Assembly: GCA_047602125.1 (NCBI GenBank)
Contig: JASGIB010000001.1
Location: 558,001 to 622,000 of the forward strand
Length of the DNA: 64,000 nt
DNA from: Pseudoluteimonas sp047602125
Lineage (GTDB): Bacteria > Pseudomonadota > Gammaproteobacteria > Xanthomonadales > Xanthomonadaceae
Reading direction: 5' to 3'
Part shown: positions 36,976 through 46,147 of the stretch, in pieces
How the letters are laid out: each line of letters opens with the position of its first letter
Position numbering within the stretch: position 1 is the first letter of the stretch
The notes under the pieces: generated by a model
The model's input: the letters and a program-made list of their open reading frames with translations, nothing else
Database searches by the model: none
Told to the model about the DNA's origin: nothing
Program-made: the position numbers and the translations under genes

Positions 36976-37125
36976 ACGCAAGCGCCCGGAGGCACGATGC
37001 CCCCGGGCGCGCGATTTCCATCCTCATCGATGCACCTGCCAGCACTCGGCAGGAGAACGCGGCGACCGCTCCGCGCTGGCATGGCGAACCACGCCTGCGG
37101 GACGTCAAGCCGGCATCAGGAGGTC

Positions 37126-37359
37126 TTATTGGGTCGTGGTCGCCATGCGCTTGGTAGGCATGTTCACCCAATGGACCTCGACGCCGCGTTGGCGCGCCAG
37201 GTATTCGACGCGGTTGACGTAGTTATCGTCGACGGTCATGTTCGACGGCGCTTCGACGCGGGTAGCGGTCGCGAAGCTGGACTTTTCCTGGGTGCTGGTG
37301 CACGCGGCGAGCCCGGTGGCTGCCAGCGCGACGAACAGGATGCGTGTACGGGTCTGCAT
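37126..37359 (-). CDS. Small lipoprotein, unknown function
   Basis: A 77-residue protein: a signal peptide MQTRTRILFVALAATGLAAC with lipobox LAAC (Cys20), then a short Thr/Val-rich region and the ending VNRVEYLARQRGVEVHWVNMPTKRM. A strong GGAGGAGGGAAGG site precedes the ATG, suggesting high expression. I do not recognise a named family, though short lipoproteins of this kind are frequent in xanthomonads. It stands between Smr and truD with gaps of 150 and 117 bases in which I see no other gene. Confidence 0.85.
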   Translation of the reverse strand: MQTRTRILFVALAATGLAACTSTQEKSSFATATRVEAPSNMTVDDNYVNRVEYLARQRGVEVHWVNMPTKRMATTTQ

Positions 37360-37476
37360 GTCCTTCCCTCCTCCTCTGCCGGATCCCGCCCCAATGCGGG
37401 TCTCCATGGCTCGCTTATACGCCTCCGCTTTTGGCCGGAATGTGCGGTTCGCGGGTTTCCGACAGACGGTCGGGAT

Positions 37477-38496
37477 TCAGGCGCCAGCGTCGTGTAGGGC
37501 GCCCAGTTCATGCAGGACGGCCGTGGCATAGCTGCCCGCCGGTAATGAAAACGCCAGCCGCAGGCTGCCGGTCCCGGCCCATTCCCATGCCAGGTCGGGG
37601 AGCGCGATCCGCAGGGCCCGGCGTTCCTGTTTCAAGCCGGCGCGGACGAGGCCGTCGGCGATGCGCCCATCGACCAAGCCGGTCGCCGCCTCGGTCTCCA
37701 ACGCACGCAGCCCTCCCGTCGTGCGCAATTCGCCCGCACCCCACAACGGCCCCGTGGGATGGATGTCGAAGGCTTCGGCGCGTGCGCGCAATGCATTGTC
37801 CAACGGCTCCGGCCCGAACACGCTGTGGCTCCCGGCGAGCATCCACACCTCGCCTTCGCAACCGCGATCCCACGTCGCGTCGGCAATGCGTCGCGCGAGC
37901 ACCTCGTTGAACAGCGCCGAGCGTGCCGCGGACAACAGCAGCGAGCGTTCCTCGCGCCGCATGCGTCGGCCGGCGAACATCGCCAGCGCCTTGTCGAGGT
38001 TGCCGCCTTCCTTGCCGAAGCGCTGCACGCCGAACGCATTCGGAACACCGCGGGCTCGGATCGCCTTGAGTCGTCCATCGATTTCGACGCGCTCGCCGGC
38101 GATGCCGCGCAACACCAGTTCGAAGCGGTTTCCCGCCAGCGCGCCACGCGGCAACTTGCGCGCATGCCAGGCGCTATCGATAACCTTCAGGTCGTCGGAC
38201 TGCAGCATCGCGATGTCCGGTGCGATCTTCTTCGGCAACCACACGCTGAAGCGCTGGCGCGTCACCGCGTGTCGGTCCTTGAGGCCGGCGTAACCGATCG
38301 CCGATTCGGCGACGCCGGCCCAGCCTGCGATGCGCTTGGCGGCGAACGTGGTGTTCATGCCGCGTTTCTCGACCGTCAGCAGCAGGTGCTCGCCAGCGCC
38401 ACTGGGTTCGAACGAAGCGATTTCCTCGACGAAGAAGTCTTCCGGCGTGGTGCGGATCGTCGCGTTGAGCACGGCATCGCCGTGTGCACGGGGCAT
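37477..38496 (-). CDS. truD: tRNA pseudouridine(13) synthase TruD
   Basis: A 339-residue enzyme making pseudouridine at position 13 of tRNA(Glu). The catalytic motif GLKDRHAVTRQ is present with Asp74 as the nucleophile, together with EDFFVEEI near the N-terminus and NAFGVQRFGKEGGN, all TruD hallmarks. It is the last gene of the pyrG-truD operon; its ATG lies 2 bases after the stop of the zinc-ribbon gene. A TTG two codons upstream is also in frame and would overlap that stop. In related genomes truD directly follows ispF; here a small gene is between them. Confidence 0.96.
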   Translation of the reverse strand: MPRAHGDAVLNATIRTTPEDFFVEEIASFEPSGAGEHLLLTVEKRGMNTTFAAKRIAGWAGVAESAIGYAGLKDRHAVTRQRFSVWLPKKIAPDIAMLQSDDLKVIDSAWHARKLPRGALAGNRFELVLRGIAGERVEIDGRLKAIRARGVPNAFGVQRFGKEGGNLDKALAMFAGRRMRREERSLLLSAARSALFNEVLARRIADATWDRGCEGEVWMLAGSHSVFGPEPLDNALRARAEAFDIHPTGPLWGAGELRTTGGLRALETEAATGLVDGRIADGLVRAGLKQERRALRIALPDLAWEWAGTGSLRLAFSLPAGSYATAVLHELGALHDAGA

Positions 38497-38498
38497 GT

Positions 38499-38885
38499 TC
38501 AATGAAAGATCCGAAGCATGGCGAGAATGATGATCGGGGATAGCAGGAAAGCGGCCAGGATCCAGCGTTCACGCCGCTTCCGCCCCGCTGCCACTTGGTA
38601 AAGCCCGCCTTTCCGGATCTGGTGAACGGCGCTCACGATCAAACAGGCAAGCAGCAGGAGGGCGAGGACATTCCGTATCCATGACAGCCTTGGCTCCTCC
38701 AACAGGATCACCAGCGGCATGAACGTTACGAGGAGCGCGAACCCGACGAGAAAACCGGCCAACGTTCCCAGCCGTGTCGCGGACTGCTCTTGCCCACAAT
38801 CGCTACATTTGCACGGGAATGTTGGAGTCGACGGATACGCTTCCCACCACTTGATCGGCGCGCCGCATTGGCAGCAGGCGTACAC
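38499..38885 (-). CDS. Zinc-ribbon plus transmembrane small protein, AT-richer insertion between ispF and truD
   Basis: A 128-residue protein. The N-terminus has two CxxC pairs (Cys4/Cys7 and Cys27/Cys30) that can bind one zinc ion, followed by three hydrophobic segments (about 40-62, 69-88 and 107-126). I do not recognise a named family; the architecture resembles small membrane zinc-ribbon proteins. Base composition is less GC-rich than ispF and truD on either side. It starts with GTG, 7 bases after the ispF stop, and ends 2 bases before the truD ATG, so it is fully embedded in the operon. The function is unknown. Confidence 0.75.
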   Translation of the reverse strand: MYACCQCGAPIKWWEAYPSTPTFPCKCSDCGQEQSATRLGTLAGFLVGFALLVTFMPLVILLEEPRLSWIRNVLALLLLACLIVSAVHQIRKGGLYQVAAGRKRRERWILAAFLLSPIIILAMLRIFH

Positions 38886-38892
38886 GGTTTTC

Positions 38893-39378
38893 TCAGGCTT
38901 GGATCAACAGGCACGCCGCCTGCGCGGCGATGCCTTCGCCGCGGCCGGTGAAGCCGAGTTTCTCACTGGTGGTGGCCTTGACGCTCACGGCATCGAGTTC
39001 GACGCCGAGGTCTGCGGCAAGATTGGCGCGCATCGCCGCCGCGTGCGGGCCGATCTTCGGGCGTTCGCAGACCACGGTCACGTCGCAATTGCCCACGCGC
39101 CAGCCGCGTTCGGCGAGCAGCGACGCGCAATGGCGCAGGAACACGCGGCTGTCCGCGCCCTTCCAGCGCGGATCAGACGGCGGGAAATGCATGCCGATGT
39201 CGCCCAGCGCCAGTGCCCCGAGCATCGCATCGCACAACGCATGGATGGCCACGTCGCCGTCGGAATGCGCGAGCACGCCGCGCTCGTGCGTGATGCGCAC
39301 GCCGCCGAGCACGACATGGTCGCCCTCGCCGAAGGGATGCACGTCGAAACCCTGGCCGATGCGGATATCGCCACTCAT
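38893..39378 (-). CDS. ispF: 2-C-methyl-D-erythritol 2,4-cyclodiphosphate synthase
   Basis: A 161-residue trimeric enzyme of the MEP isoprenoid pathway that cyclises CDP-methylerythritol phosphate. The metal ligands in GQGFDVHPF (Asp and His) and the HSDGDVAIHALCDAMLGALALGDIG block are intact, as is the C-terminal TTSEKLGFTGRGEGIAAQA. The start overlaps the methyltransferase stop as ATGA. ispD, two genes upstream in the same operon, makes the CDP-methylerythritol in the same pathway. Confidence 0.98.
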   Translation of the reverse strand: MSGDIRIGQGFDVHPFGEGDHVVLGGVRITHERGVLAHSDGDVAIHALCDAMLGALALGDIGMHFPPSDPRWKGADSRVFLRHCASLLAERGWRVGNCDVTVVCERPKIGPHAAAMRANLAADLGVELDAVSVKATTSEKLGFTGRGEGIAAQAACLLIQA

Positions 39379-40136
39379 CGCGGGCGCACGCTGGCCTTGA
39401 ATTCGGGATCTCGCAGCACCGCGCCATCGAGCAGTCGAAGTTCGTCTTCGCCCGGCAAATGCGCCGCCTCGGTCGCGGCGAGGTACCAGGCCTGGCGCGG
39501 ATGGAACCACAGGAGGCGCACGCCGACGAGGCCCGCTTCGGCGAACATGCCCGCGACTGCGTCGGTGGCGAAACCCACGCAGTCCGGATACACCCAGCCT
39601 TCGGCGCTCACGTTGGCCGCCGGGGGTTCGGGCGCGGCGTCGACGAAGGTGCAGGCGACCAGTCCGCCGGGCGCGAGCGCGGCGCGGAAATTGCGCAGGC
39701 CGCGCACCGCGAGTTCGCGCAGGGTGTGCGAGAAGATCGACTGCGCGACGATGAAATCGAAACCGGTGCCGAACGCATCGCAGCGGAATTCGGCGTTGTC
39801 GTCGAAGCGCGGCTGCTTGATCCGCACCATGTCCGCGCCGATCTGGTTGGCGATCGCGTCGTCCACCAGCCAGCGGTTCGGCTCAATGCCGTGGTAATGG
39901 CCAGGCAGCAGGTAGGGAATCAGCAATCGCCCGGCGCGCAGCGAACCGCAGCCGAAATCCAGCACGCGGTGGTGTTCGCGCAGGCCGAGAGCGGTGAGCA
40001 GGCGGAACTGGGTGGCGCCCATGAAGTCGTACTGGCGCGGCGGGCCGACGTAGGCGAGGTAATGCTCCGACCCGGGACGCAGTTCGCGCGCGGCCTCGCG
40101 CGGCAGCGAACGCGAGTCGTTGTCGTCCTGCGTCAT
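39375..40136 (-). CDS. Class I SAM-dependent methyltransferase embedded between ispD and ispF
   Basis: A 253-residue cytoplasmic protein with a SAM-binding motif VLDFGCGSLRAGRLL (about 63-77), an acidic loop GIEPNRW and a motif IV-like DFIVAQSIFSHTL. The methyl acceptor is unknown. I chose the ATG at 40136 because it follows GGGGAGGA; an ATG at 40160 overlaps the ispD stop as ATGA and would add 8 residues, so coupled translation from ispD is a real alternative. GC content matches the operon. In most relatives ispD and ispF are adjacent or fused, so this is an extra gene. Confidence 0.85.
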   Translation of the reverse strand: MTQDDNDSRSLPREAARELRPGSEHYLAYVGPPRQYDFMGATQFRLLTALGLREHHRVLDFGCGSLRAGRLLIPYLLPGHYHGIEPNRWLVDDAIANQIGADMVRIKQPRFDDNAEFRCDAFGTGFDFIVAQSIFSHTLRELAVRGLRNFRAALAPGGLVACTFVDAAPEPPAANVSAEGWVYPDCVGFATDAVAGMFAEAGLVGVRLLWFHPRQAWYLAATEAAHLPGEDELRLLDGAVLRDPEFKASVRPR

Positions 40137-40156
40137 CCTGTCCTCCCCTGGCCCGC

Positions 40157-40834
40157 TCATGCGCGCAACGCCCGCAACAACGCGAGGTCGGCCGGCGTCG
40201 TGACCTTCAGGTTGTCTTCGCGGCCTTCGACCAGCAAGGGCCGCAAACCCTGGCGTTCCAGCGCCATCGATTCGTCGGTGATTTCGATGCCGTCGGCCAG
40301 CGCCGATTCGAGCGCGCGCACGAGCTGCAGGCGCCGGAACAGTTGCGGCGTCAATGCGCGCCACAGGCGTTCGCGCGGTTCGGTGCGGTCGATGCCGCCA
40401 TCGTCGCCGGCGCGCTTGAGCGTGTCGCGCACCGGCGCGGCGAGGATCGCGCCGACCGGATCCGCGCGGCCGCGTTCGAGCAACGCGTCGAGGTCGCCGG
40501 CATGCAGGTTCGGGCGCGCGGCGTCGTGCACGAGCACGAAATCGTCGGCGCGCACGGAATCCGGCAGCGCGGCCAATCCCGCGAGCACCGATTCGGCGCG
40601 GGTCGCGCCGCCGGTGCAGGCGACCACCGGCTTGCCGAGGAATTCGTTCCAGCCCGGCCATGCCGCGTCATCCGCGGCCAGCGCGACGACCGCGCCTTCG
40701 ACCGAGGGATGCGCGAACAACGCCCGCAGCGCATGCGCGAGCAAGGGTTCGCCGTCGAGTTCGATGTATTGCTTGGCGACATCGCCGCCGAAGCGGCGGC
40801 CGATGCCCGCGGCGGGAACCACGGCCCAGGTCAT
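40157..40834 (-). CDS. ispD: 2-C-methyl-D-erythritol 4-phosphate cytidylyltransferase
   Basis: A 225-residue enzyme that transfers CMP from CTP to methylerythritol phosphate. The N-terminal nucleotide loop VPAAGIGRRFGGDVAKQY with its Gly/Arg/Lys set, the FVLVHDAARPN block and the ITDES segment match the family. CTP is supplied by pyrG in the same operon. Its ATG overlaps the ftsB stop (ATGA), so translation is coupled. Confidence 0.97.
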   Translation of the reverse strand: MTWAVVPAAGIGRRFGGDVAKQYIELDGEPLLAHALRALFAHPSVEGAVVALAADDAAWPGWNEFLGKPVVACTGGATRAESVLAGLAALPDSVRADDFVLVHDAARPNLHAGDLDALLERGRADPVGAILAAPVRDTLKRAGDDGGIDRTEPRERLWRALTPQLFRRLQLVRALESALADGIEITDESMALERQGLRPLLVEGREDNLKVTTPADLALLRALRA

Positions 40835-41163
40835 TGCTTCGCCTCCGCGCCCGTCGAAGCCGCATTCGCAGGCGGGTTCGGACGATCGTCGACCACGCGG
40901 TAGAAGGTTTCGCCGGGCTTGATCATGCCGAGTTCGCTGCGCGCGCGTTCCTCGACTGCGGCTTCGCCCGATTTCAGGTCGCGCACTTCCGCGGCAAGCG
41001 CCTCGTTGCGCTGCCTGAGGCCTTCGTTCTCGTGCGCCTGCGCGGCGACCTGCGCACGCAGGGCCTCGACTTCGCGCTGGCCGCCGTTGCCGAACCACAA
41101 CCGCCACTGCAGCCACGCCAGCAGCGCGACCAGCACCAGGAGGACGATCCGCAATCCGCGCAT
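40831..41163 (-). CDS. ftsB: Cell division protein FtsB
   Basis: A 110-residue bitopic inner-membrane protein of the FtsQLB divisome complex. One membrane helix (about residues 4-19) is followed by a coiled coil (EVEALRAQVAAQAHENEGLRQRNEALAAEVRDLKSG) and the conserved ERARSELGMIKPGETFYRVV segment. The C-terminal Pro/Ala-rich tail extends a little beyond the usual end. It lies 14 bases after eno and overlaps ispD, the normal eno-ftsB-ispD order. Confidence 0.95.
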   Translation of the reverse strand: MRGLRIVLLVLVALLAWLQWRLWFGNGGQREVEALRAQVAAQAHENEGLRQRNEALAAEVRDLKSGEAAVEERARSELGMIKPGETFYRVVDDRPNPPANAASTGAEAKQ

Positions 41164-41177
41164 CGCGACGCTTCGGC

Positions 41178-42478
<1,301 letters not shown>

Positions 42479-42482
<4 letters not shown>

Positions 42483-43000
42483 GAGTGACTGTCTTTCTTC
42501 CGGGTAACGAGATTCTTGATCGTCTCGATGTATTGCTTCGATTGATCCGATTGTTTCCAAATCATTCTGGTTCCGCTCAAAACTCCGGAAACTTCCAACC
42601 GCTTTTTTTCTTCGTTCGAATCGACGAAAAAGATGTAGTCCCCACCGGGAAGAATCGTCCCATTGCAATCCGTAAACACTGTTGCAACGACGCCTCGATC
42701 CGGTACATCACCCTTGATTGGCTCGATCAATTGATAGGTGACATCCACCCAGCCACGATCGAAGACCCCGTCGACGACTACCTTGTTCTCCGCACCGGCA
42801 ACCGGAACTTCTTCCGTTCGAGTCACATGCGCAGTGAAGATGAAATCGGCCTTGGCGACATTGGCCTCATCGGTGTAGCTGATATCCGGATTCGGCATGC
42901 AAGCCATTGCCGGCTCCGACAGCAACAAAGCCGCGGTAAGCGCTAGCCCTCGCTTAAACAAGGCTCGATTCCAGGAACCCGCCACGCTTAGTCGCGGCAT
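42479..43000 (-). CDS. Secreted protein with NTR/TIMP-like pattern, AT-rich insertion between kdsA and eno
   Basis: A 173-residue exported protein. A signal peptide (ALTAALLLSEPAMA) would leave a mature N-terminus beginning with Cys, and the rest has alternating strand pattern: ADFIFTAHVTRTEEV, VDVTYQLIEPIKGD, VFTDCNGTILPGGDYIFFVD. This layout resembles bacterial netrin-like (NTR/TIMP) domains, a weak and unverified match. Base composition is far less GC-rich than kdsA and eno. From the ATG at 43000 it overlaps the kdsA end by 47 bases; the last codons overlap the eno start as ATGA. A GTG just inside the frame is an alternative start that would still overlap kdsA. Confidence 0.7.
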
Positions 43001-43790
43001 CGAGTTCCAGCATGGTTTCCAGCAGCGCGCGCATCTTGCCCAGCGGCCACGCGTTCGGGCCATCGCTGAGCGCCTTGCTCGGATCCGGATGCGTTTCCAT
43101 GAACACACCCGACACACCGACCGCAATCGCCGCGCGCGCCAGCACCGGCACGAATTCGCGCTGTCCGCCGGAACTGCTGCCCTGCCCGCCCGGCAACTGC
43201 ACCGAATGCGTCGCGTCGAACACCACCGGGCAACCGGTGTCGCGCATCACCGCGAGCGAGCGCATGTCGCTGACCAGGTTGTTGTAGCCGAACGAGGCAC
43301 CGCGCTCGCACACCATGATGTCGGCGTTGCCGGTGGACTTGGCCTTTTCGACGACAGGCTTCATGTCCCACGGCGACAGGAACTGGCCCTTCTTGATGTT
43401 CACCGGCTTGCCGGCTTCGCAGACCTTGCGGATGAAATCGGTCTGGCGCACGAGGAAAGCCGGCGTCTGCAGCACGTCGACAACCGAGGCGACTTCGTCC
43501 ATCGGCGTGTATTCGTGCACGTCGGTCAGCACCGGCACGCCGAGCTGGCGCTTCACCTCGGCCAGCACGCGCAGGCCTTCTTCCATCCCCGGGCCGCGGA
43601 AGCTGTTGATCGAAGTGCGGTTGGCCTTGTCGAAGCTCGACTTGAAGATGAAGTGGATGCCGAGTTCGCCCGTGATTTCCTTGAGCGTCGCCGCGGTATC
43701 GACCTGCAACTGCTCGCTTTCGACCACGCAGGGGCCTGCGATCAGGAAGAACGGCTGGTCGAGGCCGATGTCGAAACCGCAGAGCTTCAT
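42954..43790 (-). CDS. kdsA: 3-deoxy-8-phosphooctulonate (KDO-8-P) synthase
   Basis: A 278-residue enzyme that condenses phosphoenolpyruvate with arabinose 5-phosphate to make KDO-8-phosphate for lipopolysaccharide. Family blocks are intact: FFLIAGPCVVES, FKSSFDKANRTS, the DVHEYTPMDEVASVVDVLQTPAFLVRQTD run and DATHSVQLPGGQG. Full length. It overlaps the pyrG end (ATGA). Enolase, encoded just beyond the inserted gene, makes the phosphoenolpyruvate it uses. Confidence 0.98.
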   Translation of the reverse strand: MKLCGFDIGLDQPFFLIAGPCVVESEQLQVDTAATLKEITGELGIHFIFKSSFDKANRTSINSFRGPGMEEGLRVLAEVKRQLGVPVLTDVHEYTPMDEVASVVDVLQTPAFLVRQTDFIRKVCEAGKPVNIKKGQFLSPWDMKPVVEKAKSTGNADIMVCERGASFGYNNLVSDMRSLAVMRDTGCPVVFDATHSVQLPGGQGSSSGGQREFVPVLARAAIAVGVSGVFMETHPDPSKALSDGPNAWPLGKMRALLETMLELDAATKRGGFLESSLV

Positions 43791-45472
43791 GCCGCGGCCT
43801 CGCTGAGGAGTTTTCCGCCGGCCTTGCGTTCGCGCGCAGCGCGTATGAACCCGATGAACAGCGGATGCCCACCGCGCGGCGTGGACAGGAATTCCGGATG
43901 CGCCTGGCAGGCGAGGAACCACGGGTGCTCGGCCTGCGGCAATTCGACCATCTCCACCAGCAGGTCGTCCATCGACTTGGCCGAAATCACCAGCCCCGCG
44001 TCTTCCAGTTGCGTGCGGTAGCGGTTGTTGAATTCGTAACGGTGGCGGTGGCGTTCGCCGACCACGTCCTTGCCGTACATGCGGTGCGACAGCGTACCCG
44101 GCTTGACGCGCTGTTCCTGCAGGCCGAGGCGCATGCTGCCGCCGAGGTCGGAATGCTCGTCGCGGCGCTCGATGTCGCCGGACTGCGTGCGCCATTCGGT
44201 GATCAGGCCGATGATGGGATTCGGGGATTGCTTGTCGTTCTCGGTGCTGTTCGCGTTCTCGAGGCCGGCGATGTTGCGCGCCACGTCCACCACCGCCGCC
44301 TGCATGCCGTAGCAGATGCCGAAATACGGAACCTTGTTCTCGCGCGCGTGTTGCGCGGTCAGCACCTTGCCTTCGAAGCCGCGGTCGCCGAATCCGCCGG
44401 GCACGAGGATGCCGTCGACGCCGGCGAGCACCTTGTCCGCGCCTTCGCGCTCGATGTCCTGCGATTCCAGCCACTTCAGGTTCACCCGCGTGCGCTGGCG
44501 GATGCCGCCGTGCTTGAGCGCCTCGCCCACCGATTTGTAGGCGTCCTTGTGGTCGACGTACTTGCCGACGACCGCGATCGTCACCTCGTCGATCGGGTGT
44601 TCGACGGCATCGACCACCGCGTCCCATTCCGACAGGTCGGCAACGCCGGCCTTGTCGCCGAGGCGCAGCTGGTCGACGACCAGCTGGTCGAGCCCCTGGC
44701 CGTGCAGCCAGCGCGGGATCTTGTGGATGTTGTCGAGGTCGATGGCGGAGATGACCGCCTTTTCCGGCACGTTGGTGAACAGCGCGATCTTGCGCCGCTC
44801 GCCGTCGGGCAACGGCTGTTCGCTGCGGCACAGCAGCACGTCCGGCTGGATGCCGATGCTGCGCAGTTCCTTCACCGAATGCTGGGTCGGCTTGGTCTTG
44901 AGCTCGCCCGCCGCCGCGATGAACGGGATCAGCGTCAGGTGCATGAACATGGCCATGTCCGGGCCGCGCTCGGTGCGCAGCTGGCGGATGGCTTCGAGGA
45001 ACGGCAGCGATTCGATGTCGCCGACGGTGCCGCCGATCTCGACCAGGGCCACGTCGTGGCCTTCGGTCGCGGCGTCGATGCAGCGCTTGATCTCGTCGGT
45101 GACATGCGGGATGACCTGCACGGTGCCGCCGAGGTAGTCGCCGCGGCGTTCCTTGCGGATCACCGATTCGTAGATCTTGCCGGTGGTGATCGAGTTCAGT
45201 CCCGACAGGCGGGTGTTGACGAAGCGCTCGTAGTGGCCGAGGTCGAGGTCGGTTTCGGCGCCGTCGTCGGTGACGTAGACCTCGCCGTGCTGGAACGGGC
45301 TCATCGTGCCCGGGTCGACGTTGAGGTAGGGATCGAGCTTCATCATCGTCACCCGCAGGCCGCGGGCTTCGAGGATGGCGGCGAGGGACGCGGCGGCGAT
45401 GCCCTTGCCGAGCGAGGAAACGACGCCACCGGTGACGAACACGAGGGGCGTTGCGGTACGGGCGGGGGCCAT
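43787..45472 (-). CDS. pyrG: CTP synthase
   Basis: A 561-residue glutamine-dependent enzyme that aminates UTP to CTP. The N-terminal synthetase domain has VFVTGGVVSSLGKGIAAASL with the P-loop and the KLDPYLNVDPGTMSPFQHGEV block; the C-terminal class I amidotransferase has the nucleophile region FGICYGMQ and a later HPEF segment. The ATG at 45472 gives the usual N-terminus (the open frame upstream is longer but not conserved in type). First gene of the operon that runs to truD. Confidence 0.98.
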   Translation of the reverse strand: MAPARTATPLVFVTGGVVSSLGKGIAAASLAAILEARGLRVTMMKLDPYLNVDPGTMSPFQHGEVYVTDDGAETDLDLGHYERFVNTRLSGLNSITTGKIYESVIRKERRGDYLGGTVQVIPHVTDEIKRCIDAATEGHDVALVEIGGTVGDIESLPFLEAIRQLRTERGPDMAMFMHLTLIPFIAAAGELKTKPTQHSVKELRSIGIQPDVLLCRSEQPLPDGERRKIALFTNVPEKAVISAIDLDNIHKIPRWLHGQGLDQLVVDQLRLGDKAGVADLSEWDAVVDAVEHPIDEVTIAVVGKYVDHKDAYKSVGEALKHGGIRQRTRVNLKWLESQDIEREGADKVLAGVDGILVPGGFGDRGFEGKVLTAQHARENKVPYFGICYGMQAAVVDVARNIAGLENANSTENDKQSPNPIIGLITEWRTQSGDIERRDEHSDLGGSMRLGLQEQRVKPGTLSHRMYGKDVVGERHRHRYEFNNRYRTQLEDAGLVISAKSMDDLLVEMVELPQAEHPWFLACQAHPEFLSTPRGGHPLFIGFIRAARERKAGGKLLSEAAA

Positions 45473-45583
45473 GGCAAAGCGCGCTTCCGGAAAGCCATAG
45501 TTTACCGGCTCGCCACCCTCCCGGCGACCGCACCGACGCAAGTGCTTGAACGCAAAGCCCGGCGACCGGATTCCCCATGCGAC

Positions 45584-45607
45584 GACGCCCCGGCAAGCCG
45601 GGGCGTC
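45584..45607. terminator. Long GC-rich hairpin upstream of pyrG
   Basis: GACGCCCCGGC pairs with GCCGGGGCGTC around a 2-base loop. It is 20 bases past the stop of the low-complexity secreted protein gene (minus strand), so it is placed as that gene's terminator, but no clear T-run follows on either strand. It could also block transcription into pyrG or stabilise the 3' end. Confidence 0.6.
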
Positions 45608-45627
45608 GATGGGCTATCGCAGCGGAT

Positions 45628-45966
45628 TTACGGCGTCGACTGCGACGCGTCCTTCTGATCCTGCGACTGCTGGTCCTGCGGCTGATCGGAGCTCGAGGAC
45701 GAATCGTAGGGCTGGGCGGTCGATGCATCGGTGGCCATGCCCGAAGCGTCGCCCGAGGTCTGGCCCTGGTCGCTGGTCGCCGCGCTGGCGTCGCCGGAGG
45801 TGACGTTCGCGTTCGCGTCGGCGGCCTGCTGGGCGGAAGCATCGGCCTGGGTCGAAACCGGCGGCGTCTGCTGGCTCGCGTCGGCGTTGGCGTCCTGGGC
45901 GAAGGCCGCGGTGGTGGACAGCGCGCCGGCGACGAACAGGGTGAGAAGAAGGGTGCGATGGTTCAT
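45628..45966 (-). CDS. Low-complexity secreted protein, Ala/Asp/Ser/Gln-rich
   Basis: A 112-residue exported protein: a clean signal peptide (MNHRTLLLTLFVAGALSTTAAFAQD) and then about 87 residues made almost entirely of Ala, Asp, Ser, Gln, Thr and Gly, ending SSSSSDQPQDQQSQDQKDASQ. It is acidic, has no predicted fold and no Cys. A GGAG site stands 6 bases before the ATG. It is divergent from parE with a 181-base gap. No function can be assigned; such tails occur in envelope-stress or desiccation-type proteins. Confidence 0.75.
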   Translation of the reverse strand: MNHRTLLLTLFVAGALSTTAAFAQDANADASQQTPPVSTQADASAQQAADANANVTSGDASAATSDQGQTSGDASGMATDASTAQPYDSSSSSDQPQDQQSQDQKDASQSTP

Positions 45967-46147
45967 GGGGGTCTCCCGGAAGCGAAAAGGAAAGAATTGC
46001 AATCGTGTTGCCAGTGGTCGTGCCCCTCGACGACCGGGGTCGACCCTAACGACCCGTGCCATGCCCGCGACTGAACAACAGGCTTTTAACTTCCTCCCCG
46101 CGATGCGCGACAATCGCATCCATGCACATGAATACGCATCGCCACGC

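Noticed and set aside
36976..37125. Possible tRNA or small RNA in the gap between Smr and the small lipoprotein
   Set aside because: No cloverleaf arms, T-loop GTTCGA-type sequence or clear promoter/terminator pair was found.
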